DNA of 56,294 nucleotides, from positions 1 to 56,294 of the forward strand of contig JAHJQI010000095.1 of NCBI GenBank assembly GCA_018819265.1, in the 5' to 3' direction. The position numbers were made by a program, and so were the translations under genes. The stretch comes from Alphaproteobacteria bacterium (GTDB taxonomy: Bacteria > Pseudomonadota > Alphaproteobacteria > Rhizobiales > Hyphomicrobiaceae). Positions within the stretch are counted from its first letter, which is position 1; every line of letters begins with the position of its first letter. The notes below the pieces were generated by a model. It had not been told where the DNA came from. It searched no databases and saw nothing but the letters and a program-made list of their open reading frames with translations. Below are positions 33,747 through 42,766 of this stretch, one piece after another.

Positions 33747-34895
33747 GTGCATAGGTTAGCTCTCTGGGTCCTGGCTTTGGCCCTCTCCGTTTCGTTGGTG
33801 TCGATTTCGCAGGCAAGAGATCCCCGGGGGTCGAGCAACGACGACTGGGTCCGGCTCTTTGCTGAAGAACGCTCGCGGATCGACATCATCGAATTGCAGC
33901 CGCGAATGGGGCGGTTCGACAAAATCCGCATCATTGCCGTCAACGACGCCATCTATGTGAAGTCGGTGCGGCTGAGAACATCGGGCGGCCGAACCAGCGA
34001 TATTACCGTCGACCGCATGATCGCAAAGGATGCGGCAAGCGTCGTGATCGACTTGCCCGGTGAGCGCGAAACCATCGCCTCTGCCGAGATCGAATACAAG
34101 GTTCGCCTGCCGAGCACTGGTTTTGTCGCACTCGAAGGTCTCGTTTCCGGCGAGCCGGGTGGATACGAAGTCCTCGAGAGCAAGTTGCTCGACACCAAGG
34201 ATGATGTCGTCACGCTGCGCGTCGAGGGGAATGAAGGACCGGTTTCCTCGATCCGCCTGAGGGCCTGGGTGCAGCAGGTGAACGTGCGGCGCGCGGAAAT
34301 CGTTTTTGGCAACGGCGACCGTCAGGACGTGCGGATGCGCGACCGGCTCGAGCCTGGACAGGCAACCGACCCGGTCGATGTCGATGGCCGGACGCGCAAC
34401 ATCAAGAGCGTTATCCTGACGTTGCGACCGCAGCGCGGGGACGCGGAACGGGCGCGTATCGACCTGCTCGGCAAAGTCGAAGCTGCCGATTATGGCCGGC
34501 GCGGCCGGGACGGTCGCGATGACCGCCGCGATGGCCGTCGCGGCGACAACGATTTGGGGCGGGACTGGAAGCTGCTTGGCGTCCGCAAGGCTGCGATATT
34601 CAGCAAGGACGACGACCGGTTCAAGGTCGGCAAGTCGGCGGGACTGTTCAAGAGTATCCGGGTCCGTGCACGAGGCGAAGAGGTGCGGATGTATGGGATG
34701 ACGATCCGCTACGGCAACGGCAACGTCGAAGAGGTCCCGATCTACGGCACGCTTGCAGCGGGGCAGATCACGCAGCCATTCGACCTCAAGGGCAGAAGCC
34801 GCTACATTGAAGACATCACCTTCAAGTATCGCACGAAGCTGAACATCAAAGGTCAGGCCGAAGTCGAACTGTGGGGCGAGGAGCTGGGACGATAA
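33747..34895 (+). CDS. Exported protein with three beta-rich DUF2541-like repeats
   Basis: A 382-residue exported protein starting with GTG at 33747, fixed by GGAGGA seven bases upstream, although the frame stays open far upstream. Residues 1-23 are a signal peptide (LALWVLALALSVSLVSISQA). Three related beta-rich segments follow (about 38-115, 140-240 and 270-380), each with a pattern like KSVRLR...GNGxxxDVxxxxxLxxGQxTxPxDxxGRxRxIxxIxLxxR, best seen in the last two. An Arg/Asp/Gly-rich linker (about 249-268) separates the second and third. The third resembles DUF2541, of unknown function. It is monocistronic with its own terminator. Confidence 0.82.
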   Translation: MHRLALWVLALALSVSLVSISQARDPRGSSNDDWVRLFAEERSRIDIIELQPRMGRFDKIRIIAVNDAIYVKSVRLRTSGGRTSDITVDRMIAKDAASVVIDLPGERETIASAEIEYKVRLPSTGFVALEGLVSGEPGGYEVLESKLLDTKDDVVTLRVEGNEGPVSSIRLRAWVQQVNVRRAEIVFGNGDRQDVRMRDRLEPGQATDPVDVDGRTRNIKSVILTLRPQRGDAERARIDLLGKVEAADYGRRGRDGRDDRRDGRRGDNDLGRDWKLLGVRKAAIFSKDDDRFKVGKSAGLFKSIRVRARGEEVRMYGMTIRYGNGNVEEVPIYGTLAAGQITQPFDLKGRSRYIEDITFKYRTKLNIKGQAEVELWGEELGR

Positions 34896-34923
34896 CCCGA
34901 CGGATCGCACTGGTCAGTACAAA

Positions 34924-34954
34924 GGGGAGCGGGAAGCCTGCTCCCCTATTTTTA
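34924..34954 (+). terminator. Intrinsic terminator of the DUF2541-like gene
   Basis: GGGGAGC pairs with GCTCCCC across a nine-base loop and is followed by TATTTTTATT. Confidence 0.85.
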
Positions 34955-35035
34955 TTGGGATTCGACGCGTTGGGTTCGCGCTGGCGTTATCGCTGTGCTA
35001 AGGCCGCTGCAAATCTTGATGGGAGCTGCCAGTAC

Positions 35036-35890
35036 ATGGATGACAACGAACTCCGCGCCCTCGCTTCAAAGCTGACGGGGACCGTCCTCAGAGCCGGGGC
35101 CGTGACGCTGCACTATTTCAAGAACGAAGCGCAGGATGCGACCCGTAAGGCCGACGGCAGCCCGGTGACGCTCGCCGATCAGGAGGCCGAGGTCCTGATC
35201 CTCGACGACTTGAAAAGGGTCGCGCCGGATATTCCCGTTATCGCCGAAGAGGCCGTCAGCCGCGGCGAGGTGCCCGACGTGGGGTCGCGCTTTTTCCTCG
35301 TCGATCCACTCGATGGGACGCGCGAATTCACGGGCGGGTCAGGCGAATTCACGGTGAATATCGGCCTCATCGAAAATGGCGAACCCGTATTCGGCATCGT
35401 CTATGCGCCGGCGCTGGGCGATATCTACGTGACGCTGGGGCGCAACGAAGCCGCGATGGCGAAGGTGCCGCTGCCCGGCAATCCCGGCGACGACGAACTC
35501 AGTTCGCTCGACTTGACGCGAATAGCGAGCCGGGCCGTGGGGCGGGACGGACTGACGGTCGTCGCCAGCCGTTCGCATGGAACGTCAGAAGGCGAGAGCT
35601 ATCTCGAAGGCCTGCCGCTGCCGGTGGCGGGCCGGCGCAACATCGGTTCGTCACTGAAGTTCTGCCTCGTGGCGCGCGGGGAAGCAGATCTCTACCCGCG
35701 TCACGGACCGACGATGGAGTGGGATACGGCGGCCGGCCACGCCGTGCTGCTGGCGGCGGGCGGGCTGGTGACGACGGTCGACGGTCACCCGTTCCGATAT
35801 GGCAAAACGGAAGCGGGCTATCGTAACACCGGTTTCATTGCGTATGCGTCGGAAGATCTGCGCGAGCGGCTCACGGGTGCCACGTCGTAG
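35036..35890 (+). CDS. cysQ: 3'(2'),5'-bisphosphate nucleotidase (CysQ-like)
   Basis: A 284-residue inositol-monophosphatase superfamily enzyme that removes phosphate from PAP, a by-product of sulfate assimilation. Metal sites are visible: EEAVSRGE near residue 79, LVDPLDGTREF near residue 93 and EWDTAAGHAVL near residue 225. The CysQ-type pattern KADGSPVTLADQEAE near the N-terminus favours CysQ over SuhB. ATG at 35036 follows GGGAG by about 10 bases; the frame is open further upstream but without domain support. It faces the epimerase gene downstream, with 44 bases between stops. Confidence 0.92.
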   Translation: MDDNELRALASKLTGTVLRAGAVTLHYFKNEAQDATRKADGSPVTLADQEAEVLILDDLKRVAPDIPVIAEEAVSRGEVPDVGSRFFLVDPLDGTREFTGGSGEFTVNIGLIENGEPVFGIVYAPALGDIYVTLGRNEAAMAKVPLPGNPGDDELSSLDLTRIASRAVGRDGLTVVASRSHGTSEGESYLEGLPLPVAGRRNIGSSLKFCLVARGEADLYPRHGPTMEWDTAAGHAVLLAAGGLVTTVDGHPFRYGKTEAGYRNTGFIAYASEDLRERLTGATS

Positions 35891-35934
35891 TCGCGCAAGC
35901 GTTCAACGGTTCGGGCGTGGAGCGGCCCGGGGCA

Positions 35935-36948
35935 TCAGGCCGGCACGCCATGGTATTCCCGGTACCAGGCGACAAAGCGCTCGATGCCGGTTTCGATCGG
36001 GGTCGCGGGCTCAAACCCGACATCGGCCTTCAGTTGTTCGACATCGGCATAGGTCGCGAGAACGTCGCCGGGCTGCATGGGCAGGAAATTCTTCCTGGCC
36101 TCGCGGCCGAGCGCGCGTTCCAGCACCGCGATCATGTGCATCAGCTCGACGGGCTCGGAATTGCCGATGTTGTAAAGCCGGTAGGGTGCGCTCGAACTGG
36201 CGGGATCGGGCGCTGCCGCATCATAGTCCGGATTGGGCTGCGGGATGTGATCCGCCGCGCGCAGCACGCCTTCGACGATGTCGTCAATGTAAGTGAAGTC
36301 GCGGGCGTGACGGCCGTTGTTGTAGATGTCGATCGGCCGGTCGGCGAGGATCGCCTCGGTGAATTTGAAGAGTGCCATATCCGGGCGGCCCCACGGTCCG
36401 TAGACCGTGAAGAAACGCAGGCCCGTCACCGGAATCGAATAGAGATGCGCATAGGTGTGCGCCATCAGTTCGTTGGCCTTCTTGGTGGCGGCATAAAGGC
36501 TGACGGGGTGGTCGACGGAATCGGAAACGGCGAACGGCATCCTGGTATTCGAGCCATAGACCGAACTCGACGAGGCGTAGACCAGATGCTCGACGCCGTG
36601 ATGGCGGCAGCCTTCCAGGATATGCAACATGCCGACGATGTTTGAATCGACATAGGCATGAGGATTGTCGATCGAGTAGCGAACGCCGGCCTGGGCGGCG
36701 AGGTGGATGACGCGCTGCGGGCTGTGATCTGCGAACAGGATTTCGATTGCCTGGCGGTCTTTCAGGTCGGCTTTGCGGAACTGGAAGCCGCCGTGGCCCG
36801 AGATTTCAGCAAGTCGCGCTTGCTTGAGGCTGACGTCATAATAGTCGTTGAGATTGTCGAGCCCGACGACCTCGTGACCTGCTTCAAGCAGCACCTTGGC
36901 GGTATGAAAGCCGATGAAGCCTGCCGCTCCGGTTACGAGGTATCGCAT
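35935..36948 (-). CDS. UDP-glucuronate 4-epimerase (NAD-dependent epimerase)
   Basis: A 337-residue extended short-chain dehydrogenase. The NAD loop is TGAAGFIG at residues 6-13, and the catalytic YAATK follows SSSVYGSN. The segment GLDNLNDYYDVSLKQARL and the GLRFFTVYGPWGRPDMA stretch are typical of UDP-glucuronate/UDP-galacturonate epimerases (LspL/CapI group). It would convert UDP-glucuronate to UDP-galacturonate for surface polysaccharide. The UDP-glucose dehydrogenase gene at 40890-42197 would supply its substrate. Confidence 0.92.
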   Translation of the reverse strand: MRYLVTGAAGFIGFHTAKVLLEAGHEVVGLDNLNDYYDVSLKQARLAEISGHGGFQFRKADLKDRQAIEILFADHSPQRVIHLAAQAGVRYSIDNPHAYVDSNIVGMLHILEGCRHHGVEHLVYASSSSVYGSNTRMPFAVSDSVDHPVSLYAATKKANELMAHTYAHLYSIPVTGLRFFTVYGPWGRPDMALFKFTEAILADRPIDIYNNGRHARDFTYIDDIVEGVLRAADHIPQPNPDYDAAAPDPASSSAPYRLYNIGNSEPVELMHMIAVLERALGREARKNFLPMQPGDVLATYADVEQLKADVGFEPATPIETGIERFVAWYREYHGVPA

Positions 36949-37121
36949 GGGGTCGGTCTATTCCTGGTGCGCCGGGCTGGTCTATTCCTGCAAAGACACG
37001 TAACGCTTAGGAAGCGTAGCAGTGTCCGTCAATCCAGTATCCGGCCAGCTTCCTAGTATCCGGCCGGCATCCGGCGATTTTGCGGAATGGCCCTCCATCG
37101 TCAGCCCAATCTACAAGCGAA

Positions 37122-38549
37122 ATGACCAAACTCAATCATCCCAACGCCGCCCTGATCGACGCGCTTACCGCGATCGTCGGGGAGCGTTACGCGGTGCGCG
37201 ATCCTGAGGCGCAGGCGCCCTACCTGACCGAATGGCGCGACAAGTATTTCGGCAAGACGCCCCTCGTCCTGCGGCCGGGCACTGCGCAAGAGGTCTCCCA
37301 GATCCTCAAATCGGCCAACGATGCGCGCGTGGGAATCGTCCCGCAGGGGGGCAACACCGGGCTCGTCGGCGGGCAGATCCCGTTCGAATCGGGCGATGAA
37401 ATCGTCGTGTCGCTGGAGCGGCTGAACAAGGTCCGTCATGTCGATGCGGCCGGCGGGTCCATGGTGGTCGAGGCAGGCGTCACGCTGTCGGACGTGCAGA
37501 AGGCCGCCGACGAAGCGGGCGCGCTGTTTCCTTTGAGCCTTGGCTCGGAGGGATCCTGCCGGATCGGCGGGAACCTCGCTTCCAATGCGGGCGGCGTTCA
37601 GGTCTTGGCGTACGGCAATGCGCGCGACCTCACGCTCGGACTTGAAGTGGTGCTCGCAGACGGGCGCATCTGGGATGGCCTTCGCGCGCTCAAGAAGGAC
37701 AACACGGGCTACGACCTGAAGCATCTCTTCGTTGGTTCGGAGGGCACGCTCGGGATCATCACGGCGGCGGTGCTGAAGCTGTTTGCGAAGCCCGCCGAGC
37801 ATGCAACCGCGCTTGTCGCGGTTGGCGATCTCGACGCGACACTCGCGCTCTTCGAACGGGCCCGCGAAGTGGCGGGAACCAGCCTCACGGCTTTCGAATT
37901 CCTGTCGGGCTGGGGACTCGATACGGTCGCAGCGAACATGCCGGGTGCGCGCAAGCCGCTTGATGGTTCGTCGCCGTGGTACGTTCTCATGGAAATCGCA
38001 TCGGGCGTTGCCGACGGAGCGGCGCAGAGTGCGATGGAGCGGATACTGAGCGGAGCGCTGGAAAAGGGGTGGGCAAGCGATGCGGTGCTGGCCGCTTCGC
38101 TCGAGCAGTCGCAGCAGCTCTGGAAGCTGCGCGAAGACCTGTCGGAAGCGCAGAAGTACGTCGGCGGCAGCATCAAGCACGACATCTCGGTGCCGGTTGC
38201 CCGCATCCCCGAATTCGTGCGGCGCGCGGCCGTTGTCGTCGAAGGCGTCTGCGCGAGCGCGCGGCCGTTCATCTTCGGCCATTTCGGCGATGGCAACGTG
38301 CACTACAACGTCGCCCAGCCGGAGGCGATGGACAAGGCAGCCTACCTGTCGAAGTGGGACGAGATGAACGATGCCGTGCATGCGCTCGTCGCCGGCATGG
38401 ACGGCTCCATTTCCGCCGAGCACGGGATCGGGCGCATGAAGCGGGAGGCGCTGACGCGGTTCCGTTCGAAAACCGAACTCGATATGATGCGTGCGATAAA
38501 GGAGACGTTCGATCCGAACGGGATACTCAATCCGGGGAAGGTGCTTTAG
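37122..38549 (+). CDS. FAD-linked D-2-hydroxyacid dehydrogenase (D-2-hydroxyglutarate/D-lactate type)
   Basis: A 475-residue flavoprotein with an N-terminal FAD_binding_4 domain and a C-terminal FAD-oxidase domain. FAD-binding features are VPQGGNTGLVGG near residue 77, SLGSEGSCRIGGNLASNAGG, and FVGSEGTLGIITAAVLKL. The C-terminal metal and substrate region has FGHFGDGNVHYN and the final SAEHGIGRMK. It oxidises a D-2-hydroxy acid and hands electrons to a carrier; D-2-hydroxyglutarate is the usual substrate for this subfamily, with D-lactate or glycolate possible. Start ATG 37122 is preferred over 37080 because MTKLNHPNAALID aligns with the family start. Confidence 0.93.
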   Translation: MTKLNHPNAALIDALTAIVGERYAVRDPEAQAPYLTEWRDKYFGKTPLVLRPGTAQEVSQILKSANDARVGIVPQGGNTGLVGGQIPFESGDEIVVSLERLNKVRHVDAAGGSMVVEAGVTLSDVQKAADEAGALFPLSLGSEGSCRIGGNLASNAGGVQVLAYGNARDLTLGLEVVLADGRIWDGLRALKKDNTGYDLKHLFVGSEGTLGIITAAVLKLFAKPAEHATALVAVGDLDATLALFERAREVAGTSLTAFEFLSGWGLDTVAANMPGARKPLDGSSPWYVLMEIASGVADGAAQSAMERILSGALEKGWASDAVLAASLEQSQQLWKLREDLSEAQKYVGGSIKHDISVPVARIPEFVRRAAVVVEGVCASARPFIFGHFGDGNVHYNVAQPEAMDKAAYLSKWDEMNDAVHALVAGMDGSISAEHGIGRMKREALTRFRSKTELDMMRAIKETFDPNGILNPGKVL

Positions 38550-38658
38550 AGCTATTCGCTGTCAACCCTATTGCCGGTGCTGTCCAGGTTATCTCGCGCG
38601 CGGCGCTGTTCTCATCCCCATCCCAAGGCATTCCCCAATCACCGCCTGGAGGCAATCG

Positions 38659-39702
38659 ATGCAGTACACCAAGCTTGGCCGCACCGATATCGACGTCAGC
38701 AGGATCTGCCTTGGGACAATGACGTGGGGGACACAGAACAGCGAAAGCGAAGGCCATCAGCAGATGGATTATGCGCTGGAGCGCGGTGTGACGTTCTGGG
38801 ATACGGCGGAAATGTATCCGATGTTCAGCGATGCCGAAAGTGCCGGGCGGACGGAACAGATCATCGGGACCTGGCTCAAGAAGAACGCCGGGCGGCGGAG
38901 CGAGATTGTGCTGGCGACCAAGATTACAGGCAACGGAAGCCGGGCGGTGCGCAATGGACGCGGCATCGACGGGAGAGAAATCAAGCTCGCCATCGAAGGC
39001 AGTTTGAGACGATTGCAGACCGACTACGTCGATCTCTACCAATTCCACTGGCCGCAGCGTGGCAGCTATCATTTTCAGCAGCAGTGGGATTATCGGCCCG
39101 CCGATCAGGACAGGGACGCGGCGCGAGATAATCTCCTCGAAAGCTTGCAGTCGGTCGGCGATCTGGTGCGGGAGGGGAAGATCCGTGCGTTCGGCGTGTC
39201 GGACGACACGGTGTGGGGGGTAATGGAGTTGCTCAGGCTTTCCGATCGGTACGATCTGCCGCGCGTGCAGTCGGTGCAGAACGAATACAGCCTGTTGTGC
39301 CGGCTGTTCGACACCGACTGGGCGGAGGCTGCACATTACGAGGATGTCGGCCTGCTGGCGTGGTCGCCGCTTGCCATGGGCTTGTTGAGCGGGAAATACC
39401 TTGGCGGCGAAACGCCCGTGGGCTCGCGCAAGGCTTTGATGGGCGGCGGGATGAGCCGCGAGACGAAGATGGCCGTCAGCGCCACCCGGGCCTACGTCGA
39501 AATTGCCAGGCGACACGGTCTCGATCCGAGCCAGATGGCGATTGCCTTTACGCTGGCGCGTCCGTTCACGACGGCCAGCATCATCGGCGCCAGCCGCATG
39601 GACCAGCTAAAGACGGCGATCGATGCGGGTTCGCTGAAGCTGTCGGACGAAGTGATGGGCGAGATCGGTGCCGTGCACCGGCGGTACCCGATGCCGTATT
39701 GA
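38659..39702 (+). CDS. Aldo/keto reductase (Tas-like)
   Basis: A 347-residue NADP(H)-dependent aldo-keto reductase. It starts MQYTKLGRTDIDVSRICLG and has the catalytic Asp and Tyr in FWDTAEMYP, the strand VDLYQFHWPQR holding the histidine, and the C-terminal cofactor segment IIGASRMDQL. The long insertion after HWPQRGSYHF and the DTAEMYP wording match the E. coli Tas subgroup. GGAGG lies 8 bases before the ATG. The natural substrate is unknown. It follows the flavoprotein gene by about 110 bases in the same direction, so co-transcription is possible. Confidence 0.93.
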   Translation: MQYTKLGRTDIDVSRICLGTMTWGTQNSESEGHQQMDYALERGVTFWDTAEMYPMFSDAESAGRTEQIIGTWLKKNAGRRSEIVLATKITGNGSRAVRNGRGIDGREIKLAIEGSLRRLQTDYVDLYQFHWPQRGSYHFQQQWDYRPADQDRDAARDNLLESLQSVGDLVREGKIRAFGVSDDTVWGVMELLRLSDRYDLPRVQSVQNEYSLLCRLFDTDWAEAAHYEDVGLLAWSPLAMGLLSGKYLGGETPVGSRKALMGGGMSRETKMAVSATRAYVEIARRHGLDPSQMAIAFTLARPFTTASIIGASRMDQLKTAIDAGSLKLSDEVMGEIGAVHRRYPMPY

Positions 39703-39728
39703 GCTGGGCCGTTCAGCCGCATGAGGTC

Positions 39729-39742
39729 TTGACCTGGATCAA
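39729..39742. promoter_or_regulatory. FNR/FixK-type anaerobox
   Basis: TTGACCTGGATCAA fits the TTGAC-N4-ATCAA consensus of FNR/FixK-family sites. It is centred about 105 bases before the DUF6455 start at 39841, within range for an activated promoter. It predicts induction of that gene at low oxygen. Confidence 0.65.
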
Positions 39743-39840
39743 AGTGGGCTGCCGCCTGCCGTTCTTATCGTGTGCGATCCAGACGTGCCCCTTGAAGAAG
39801 GCACCGGGATCGAGGACGCGAACAAGACGGAGGTGGTAAA

Positions 39841-40092
39841 ATGACAGGGCCATTGGTTACCCAGGTCGAACGCCGCGCGCGGCGCATGAACGAGATGATC
39901 AAAGCTCTCGATGTCGACGAAGTCGCTTTGATGCGCCTCGATCGCGGCGAGGCCTATGCGGGGGCGCGGACCAAGTGTCTTCGCTGCGTCTGCCCGGGCG
40001 AGTGCCTGGCGTGGCTCGATGCCGGGGCTGAGAATAGCGAAGCGCTTTGGTATTGCCCGAACCGCGACGTCTTCGCCAGGTGCCGGCGCTGA
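39841..40092 (+). CDS. Small cysteine-rich DUF6455-like protein
   Basis: An 83-residue cytoplasmic protein with six cysteines: TKCLRCVCPGECLAWL (C48, C51, C53, C57 by count), WYCPN and ARCRR. This matches a small alphaproteobacterial family catalogued as DUF6455, of unknown role; a metal or iron-sulfur site is plausible. GGAGGTGG ends 4 bases before the ATG, an unusually strong ribosome site. The FNR/FixK box at 39729 suggests low-oxygen expression, which would fit a redox role. Confidence 0.85.
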   Translation: MTGPLVTQVERRARRMNEMIKALDVDEVALMRLDRGEAYAGARTKCLRCVCPGECLAWLDAGAENSEALWYCPNRDVFARCRR

Positions 40093-40119
40093 GGCTGCCT
40101 GGTTGTCGTTGTGCGCCAG

Positions 40120-40866
40120 CTAGATCCCACCCGAAACGCTGAGGATCGCACCGGTCGTGAAGGCGGCCTTTTCGGAAGCCAGCCACATGACCGCTTCGGC
40201 TATGTCGGAAGGCTCGCCAACGCGGCCGAGCGGGGCCGCGCGCGCGAACAGCGCCGGCCGATCGGGATTGCCGGATGTCGCGTGAATTTCCGTATTGACC
40301 GTTCCCGCCCGTACGCAGTTGACCCGAATTCCGTCCGGGCCGAGTTCCTTGGCAAGGCCGATGGTGAGCGTTTCGATGGCTGCTTTCGATGAGGCATAGT
40401 GGACGTATTCGTTCGGGCTGCCGAGGGTTGCAGCAATCGACGAGATGTTGACGATGGCGCCGCCTTCGCCGCCGCGACTTCGCGCCATGCGCCGTATCGC
40501 CTCGCGACAGCAATAAATGCTGCCGAACACGTTGATCGCATAGGTCGCGAGGAGGTCTGCATCGCGCAGGTCGACAAGCTTCGAAGAATTACCGACGATG
40601 CCGGCGTTGTTGACCAGCAGCGACAGCTTTCCGAGGACGGCGTCGCACTCGGCAAACAGCCGCTCTACCTGCCGGGGATCGGCGATGTCGGCCTTCGAGG
40701 CAATGGCGCGAACACCCTTTGCCTCGCATTCGGCAACGACCCGATCTGCGGCCTGGGCGTCGGCGGCATAGTTGACGCAGACGTCGTAACCGGCGCCGGC
40801 TGCAAGTCTGGCGGTGGCAGCTCCGATACCGCGGCTTGAGCCGGTGATGATCGCGACAATCTTCAT
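40120..40866 (-). CDS. Short-chain dehydrogenase/reductase
   Basis: A 248-residue classical SDR. The cofactor loop is TGSSRGIGAA at residues 8-17, followed by NNAG near residue 90, serine in NISSIAATLG, and the catalytic YASSK. The N-terminal end of the second strand lacks the acidic NAD-selecting residue (CVNYAADA), suggesting NADPH. It resembles FabG-like glucose or 3-oxoacyl reductases, without a basis for naming a substrate. It lies 23 bases downstream of the ugd gene and is likely co-transcribed with it. Confidence 0.92.
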   Translation of the reverse strand: MKIVAIITGSSRGIGAATARLAAGAGYDVCVNYAADAQAADRVVAECEAKGVRAIASKADIADPRQVERLFAECDAVLGKLSLLVNNAGIVGNSSKLVDLRDADLLATYAINVFGSIYCCREAIRRMARSRGGEGGAIVNISSIAATLGSPNEYVHYASSKAAIETLTIGLAKELGPDGIRVNCVRAGTVNTEIHATSGNPDRPALFARAAPLGRVGEPSDIAEAVMWLASEKAAFTTGAILSVSGGI

Positions 40867-40889
40867 GACGGCGGCCTATCTCAGTCCCA

Positions 40890-42197
40890 TTAAACCACCC
40901 GGCCGATGCTGTCGTAGCGGAAGCCTGCGGCAACAGCCGTGCGGGCGTTGAAGATATTGCGCAGGTCGGCGAGGAGATCGCCGCGCATGCGCGCCTTCGC
41001 GTCGTTGAGATCGAGCGCGCGGAACTCGTTCCATTCGGTGAGGACGACGAGGATGTCTGCGCCATCGGCGGCATCGAGCGCGTCCTTGCACCAGACAACT
41101 CCTGGCAGCATCGGTTCGGCATGCCTGCGGCCCTGCGGATCGTAGGCGCGCAGCCTGGCTCCGCGCTCCTGCAACATCGGCACGATGACGAGGCTTGGCG
41201 CGTCGCGCATGTCGTCGGTGTTGGGTTTGAAGGTGACGCCGAGGATGGCGATGGTCTTGTCGCGCACGGAGCCGCCAGCCAGCCGTTCGATACGGGTCGC
41301 CATGGCGATCTTACGCTCGTCGTTGACGATCTGAACCTGTTCGATGAGCGACAGCGGGGAGCGCGCTTCGCGGGCCGTGCGGACGATCGCGGAAACGTCC
41401 TTGGGGAAGCATGAGCCGCCGTAACCGGGGCCGGGGTGCAGGAACTTCTCGCCGATGCGGCGGTCCTTGCCGATGGCGGAGGCGACTTCCTGGACGTTGG
41501 CGCCGACCGCCTCGCACAGATCCGCGATCTCGTTGATGAAGGAGATCTTCATGGCGAGAAAGGCGTTGGCAGCATACTTGGCGAGTTCGGCCGATTCGCG
41601 GCTGACGAAAATAACGGGTGCGCTGCGCAGCGACAGTGGCTTGTAGAGTTCGCCCATGACTTCCTGGGCGCGCGGGTCGTCGACGCCGACAAGGACGCGG
41701 TCGGGGTGGGTGAAGTCCTGGATGGCGGAGCCCTCGCGCAGGAATTCGGGGTTGGAGCAGACGGCGTAGTCGGCGTCGGGACGCAGTTCCTTGAGCCGCC
41801 GCTCGATCTGGCGGCTGGTGCCGACCGGGACCGTCGATTTCGTCGTGATGACCGTGAAGCCATCGAGATGGGGGGCGAGTTCCTCGACGGCACGGAAAAC
41901 GTAGGAGAGATCGGCATAGCCATCGCCGCGGCGCATGGGGGTGCCGACGGCCAGGAAGACAACGTCGGCTTCGGCGACGGCCGGGCCGAGATCGCCGGAA
42001 AACGACAGGCGGCCCGACTGCATGTTGCGGGTCATCAGGTCGTCGAGCCCCGGCTCGTAAATCGGGGACTTGCCCTCCGACATCTGGGCCAGGCGTCCAG
42101 GATCGTTGTCGACGCAGGTGACGGTCCAGCCGAATTCGGAAAAGCAGGTGGCGGATACCAGCCCGACGTAACCGGCGCCGATCATGCAGATCTTCAC
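40890..42197 (-). CDS. ugd: UDP-glucose 6-dehydrogenase
   Basis: A 435-residue enzyme oxidising UDP-glucose to UDP-glucuronate with NAD. The NAD loop is IGAGYVGLV near the N-terminus, and the catalytic cysteine is in GPGYGGSCFPKDV near residue 265. FKPNTDDMRDAPSL marks the C-terminal UDP-binding domain. Translation most likely begins at GTG 42197, with GAGGGG upstream, giving VKICMIGAGYVG; a TTG at 42212 is less likely. Its product feeds the epimerase at 35935-36948. The SDR gene follows by 23 bases. Confidence 0.95.
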   Translation of the reverse strand: MKICMIGAGYVGLVSATCFSEFGWTVTCVDNDPGRLAQMSEGKSPIYEPGLDDLMTRNMQSGRLSFSGDLGPAVAEADVVFLAVGTPMRRGDGYADLSYVFRAVEELAPHLDGFTVITTKSTVPVGTSRQIERRLKELRPDADYAVCSNPEFLREGSAIQDFTHPDRVLVGVDDPRAQEVMGELYKPLSLRSAPVIFVSRESAELAKYAANAFLAMKISFINEIADLCEAVGANVQEVASAIGKDRRIGEKFLHPGPGYGGSCFPKDVSAIVRTAREARSPLSLIEQVQIVNDERKIAMATRIERLAGGSVRDKTIAILGVTFKPNTDDMRDAPSLVIVPMLQERGARLRAYDPQGRRHAEPMLPGVVWCKDALDAADGADILVVLTEWNEFRALDLNDAKARMRGDLLADLRNIFNARTAVAAGFRYDSIGRVV

Positions 42198-42661
42198 GTC
42201 AGGTCCCCTCAAGTTCTGATGCAGTCAAGTCGAGTTCTGCCTAACGAATCGCCGGGCCGGTGGCAATCGCGCAAAAACGCGTGCTTGTCGGGCAAGGCGG
42301 GCCGCGGGCGGGGCCTGTGCGACTGCGGCTCGTATGCCGCAGCTTTTCGACTGGTGAACCGGTCTCTTGTGCACTATGTTTGTGCTACCGAAATTGAACC
42401 AAACCGGGTCACTTGGATGTTTATCGCGGTGCACATCGCTATCACGATCACGCTCGGCCTCGCCATTGCCATGGCGCGCCAGCTGGGCTGACGCCTGAGT
42501 TCGACGCTTGCGATCGATGCCCGGGAGCTCGGCGAATGGGTGTCGAAGCTGGGCACTGTAACGCCCATGATCCAGTTGGACCGATCTCTTCGGGCTGAAC
42601 CGCAATCCCCGCGACGGTCTAGTGTAATTTCGCACCCTGCGCCCAGTTTTTCGGGCGTTCT
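42198..42661. other. Intergenic region between ugd and aorA
   Basis: A divergent promoter region. It holds one tiny plus-strand frame, 42417-42491, encoding a hydrophobic 24-residue peptide (MFIAVHIAITITLGLAIAMA, then RQLG) that could be a one-helix membrane protein. It has no clear ribosome site and is not called as a gene. Nothing else was recognised. Confidence 0.4.
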
Positions 42662-42684
42662 TGTACTTATGTCCAAAAAGTACA
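42662..42684. promoter_or_regulatory. TGTACTT-N9-AAGTACA inverted repeat upstream of aorA
   Basis: Perfect 7-base arms with a nine-base spacer, ending 82 bases before the aorA ATG. The position suits a regulator site for the aldehyde oxidoreductase genes. No regulator gene is adjacent and the family is not assigned. Confidence 0.45.
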
Positions 42685-42766
42685 GTTGACCTGCGCTCCG
42701 AGGTCGCGCCAAGTTCGGGCGACCTGTGGCGAAAAGTCCGCCAAAAGGACCCACCGGAGGAAACTT

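Noticed and set aside
42417..42491. A 24-residue hydrophobic peptide gene
   Set aside because: It looks like a membrane helix but has no ribosome site or other support; worth checking only if ribosome profiling exists.
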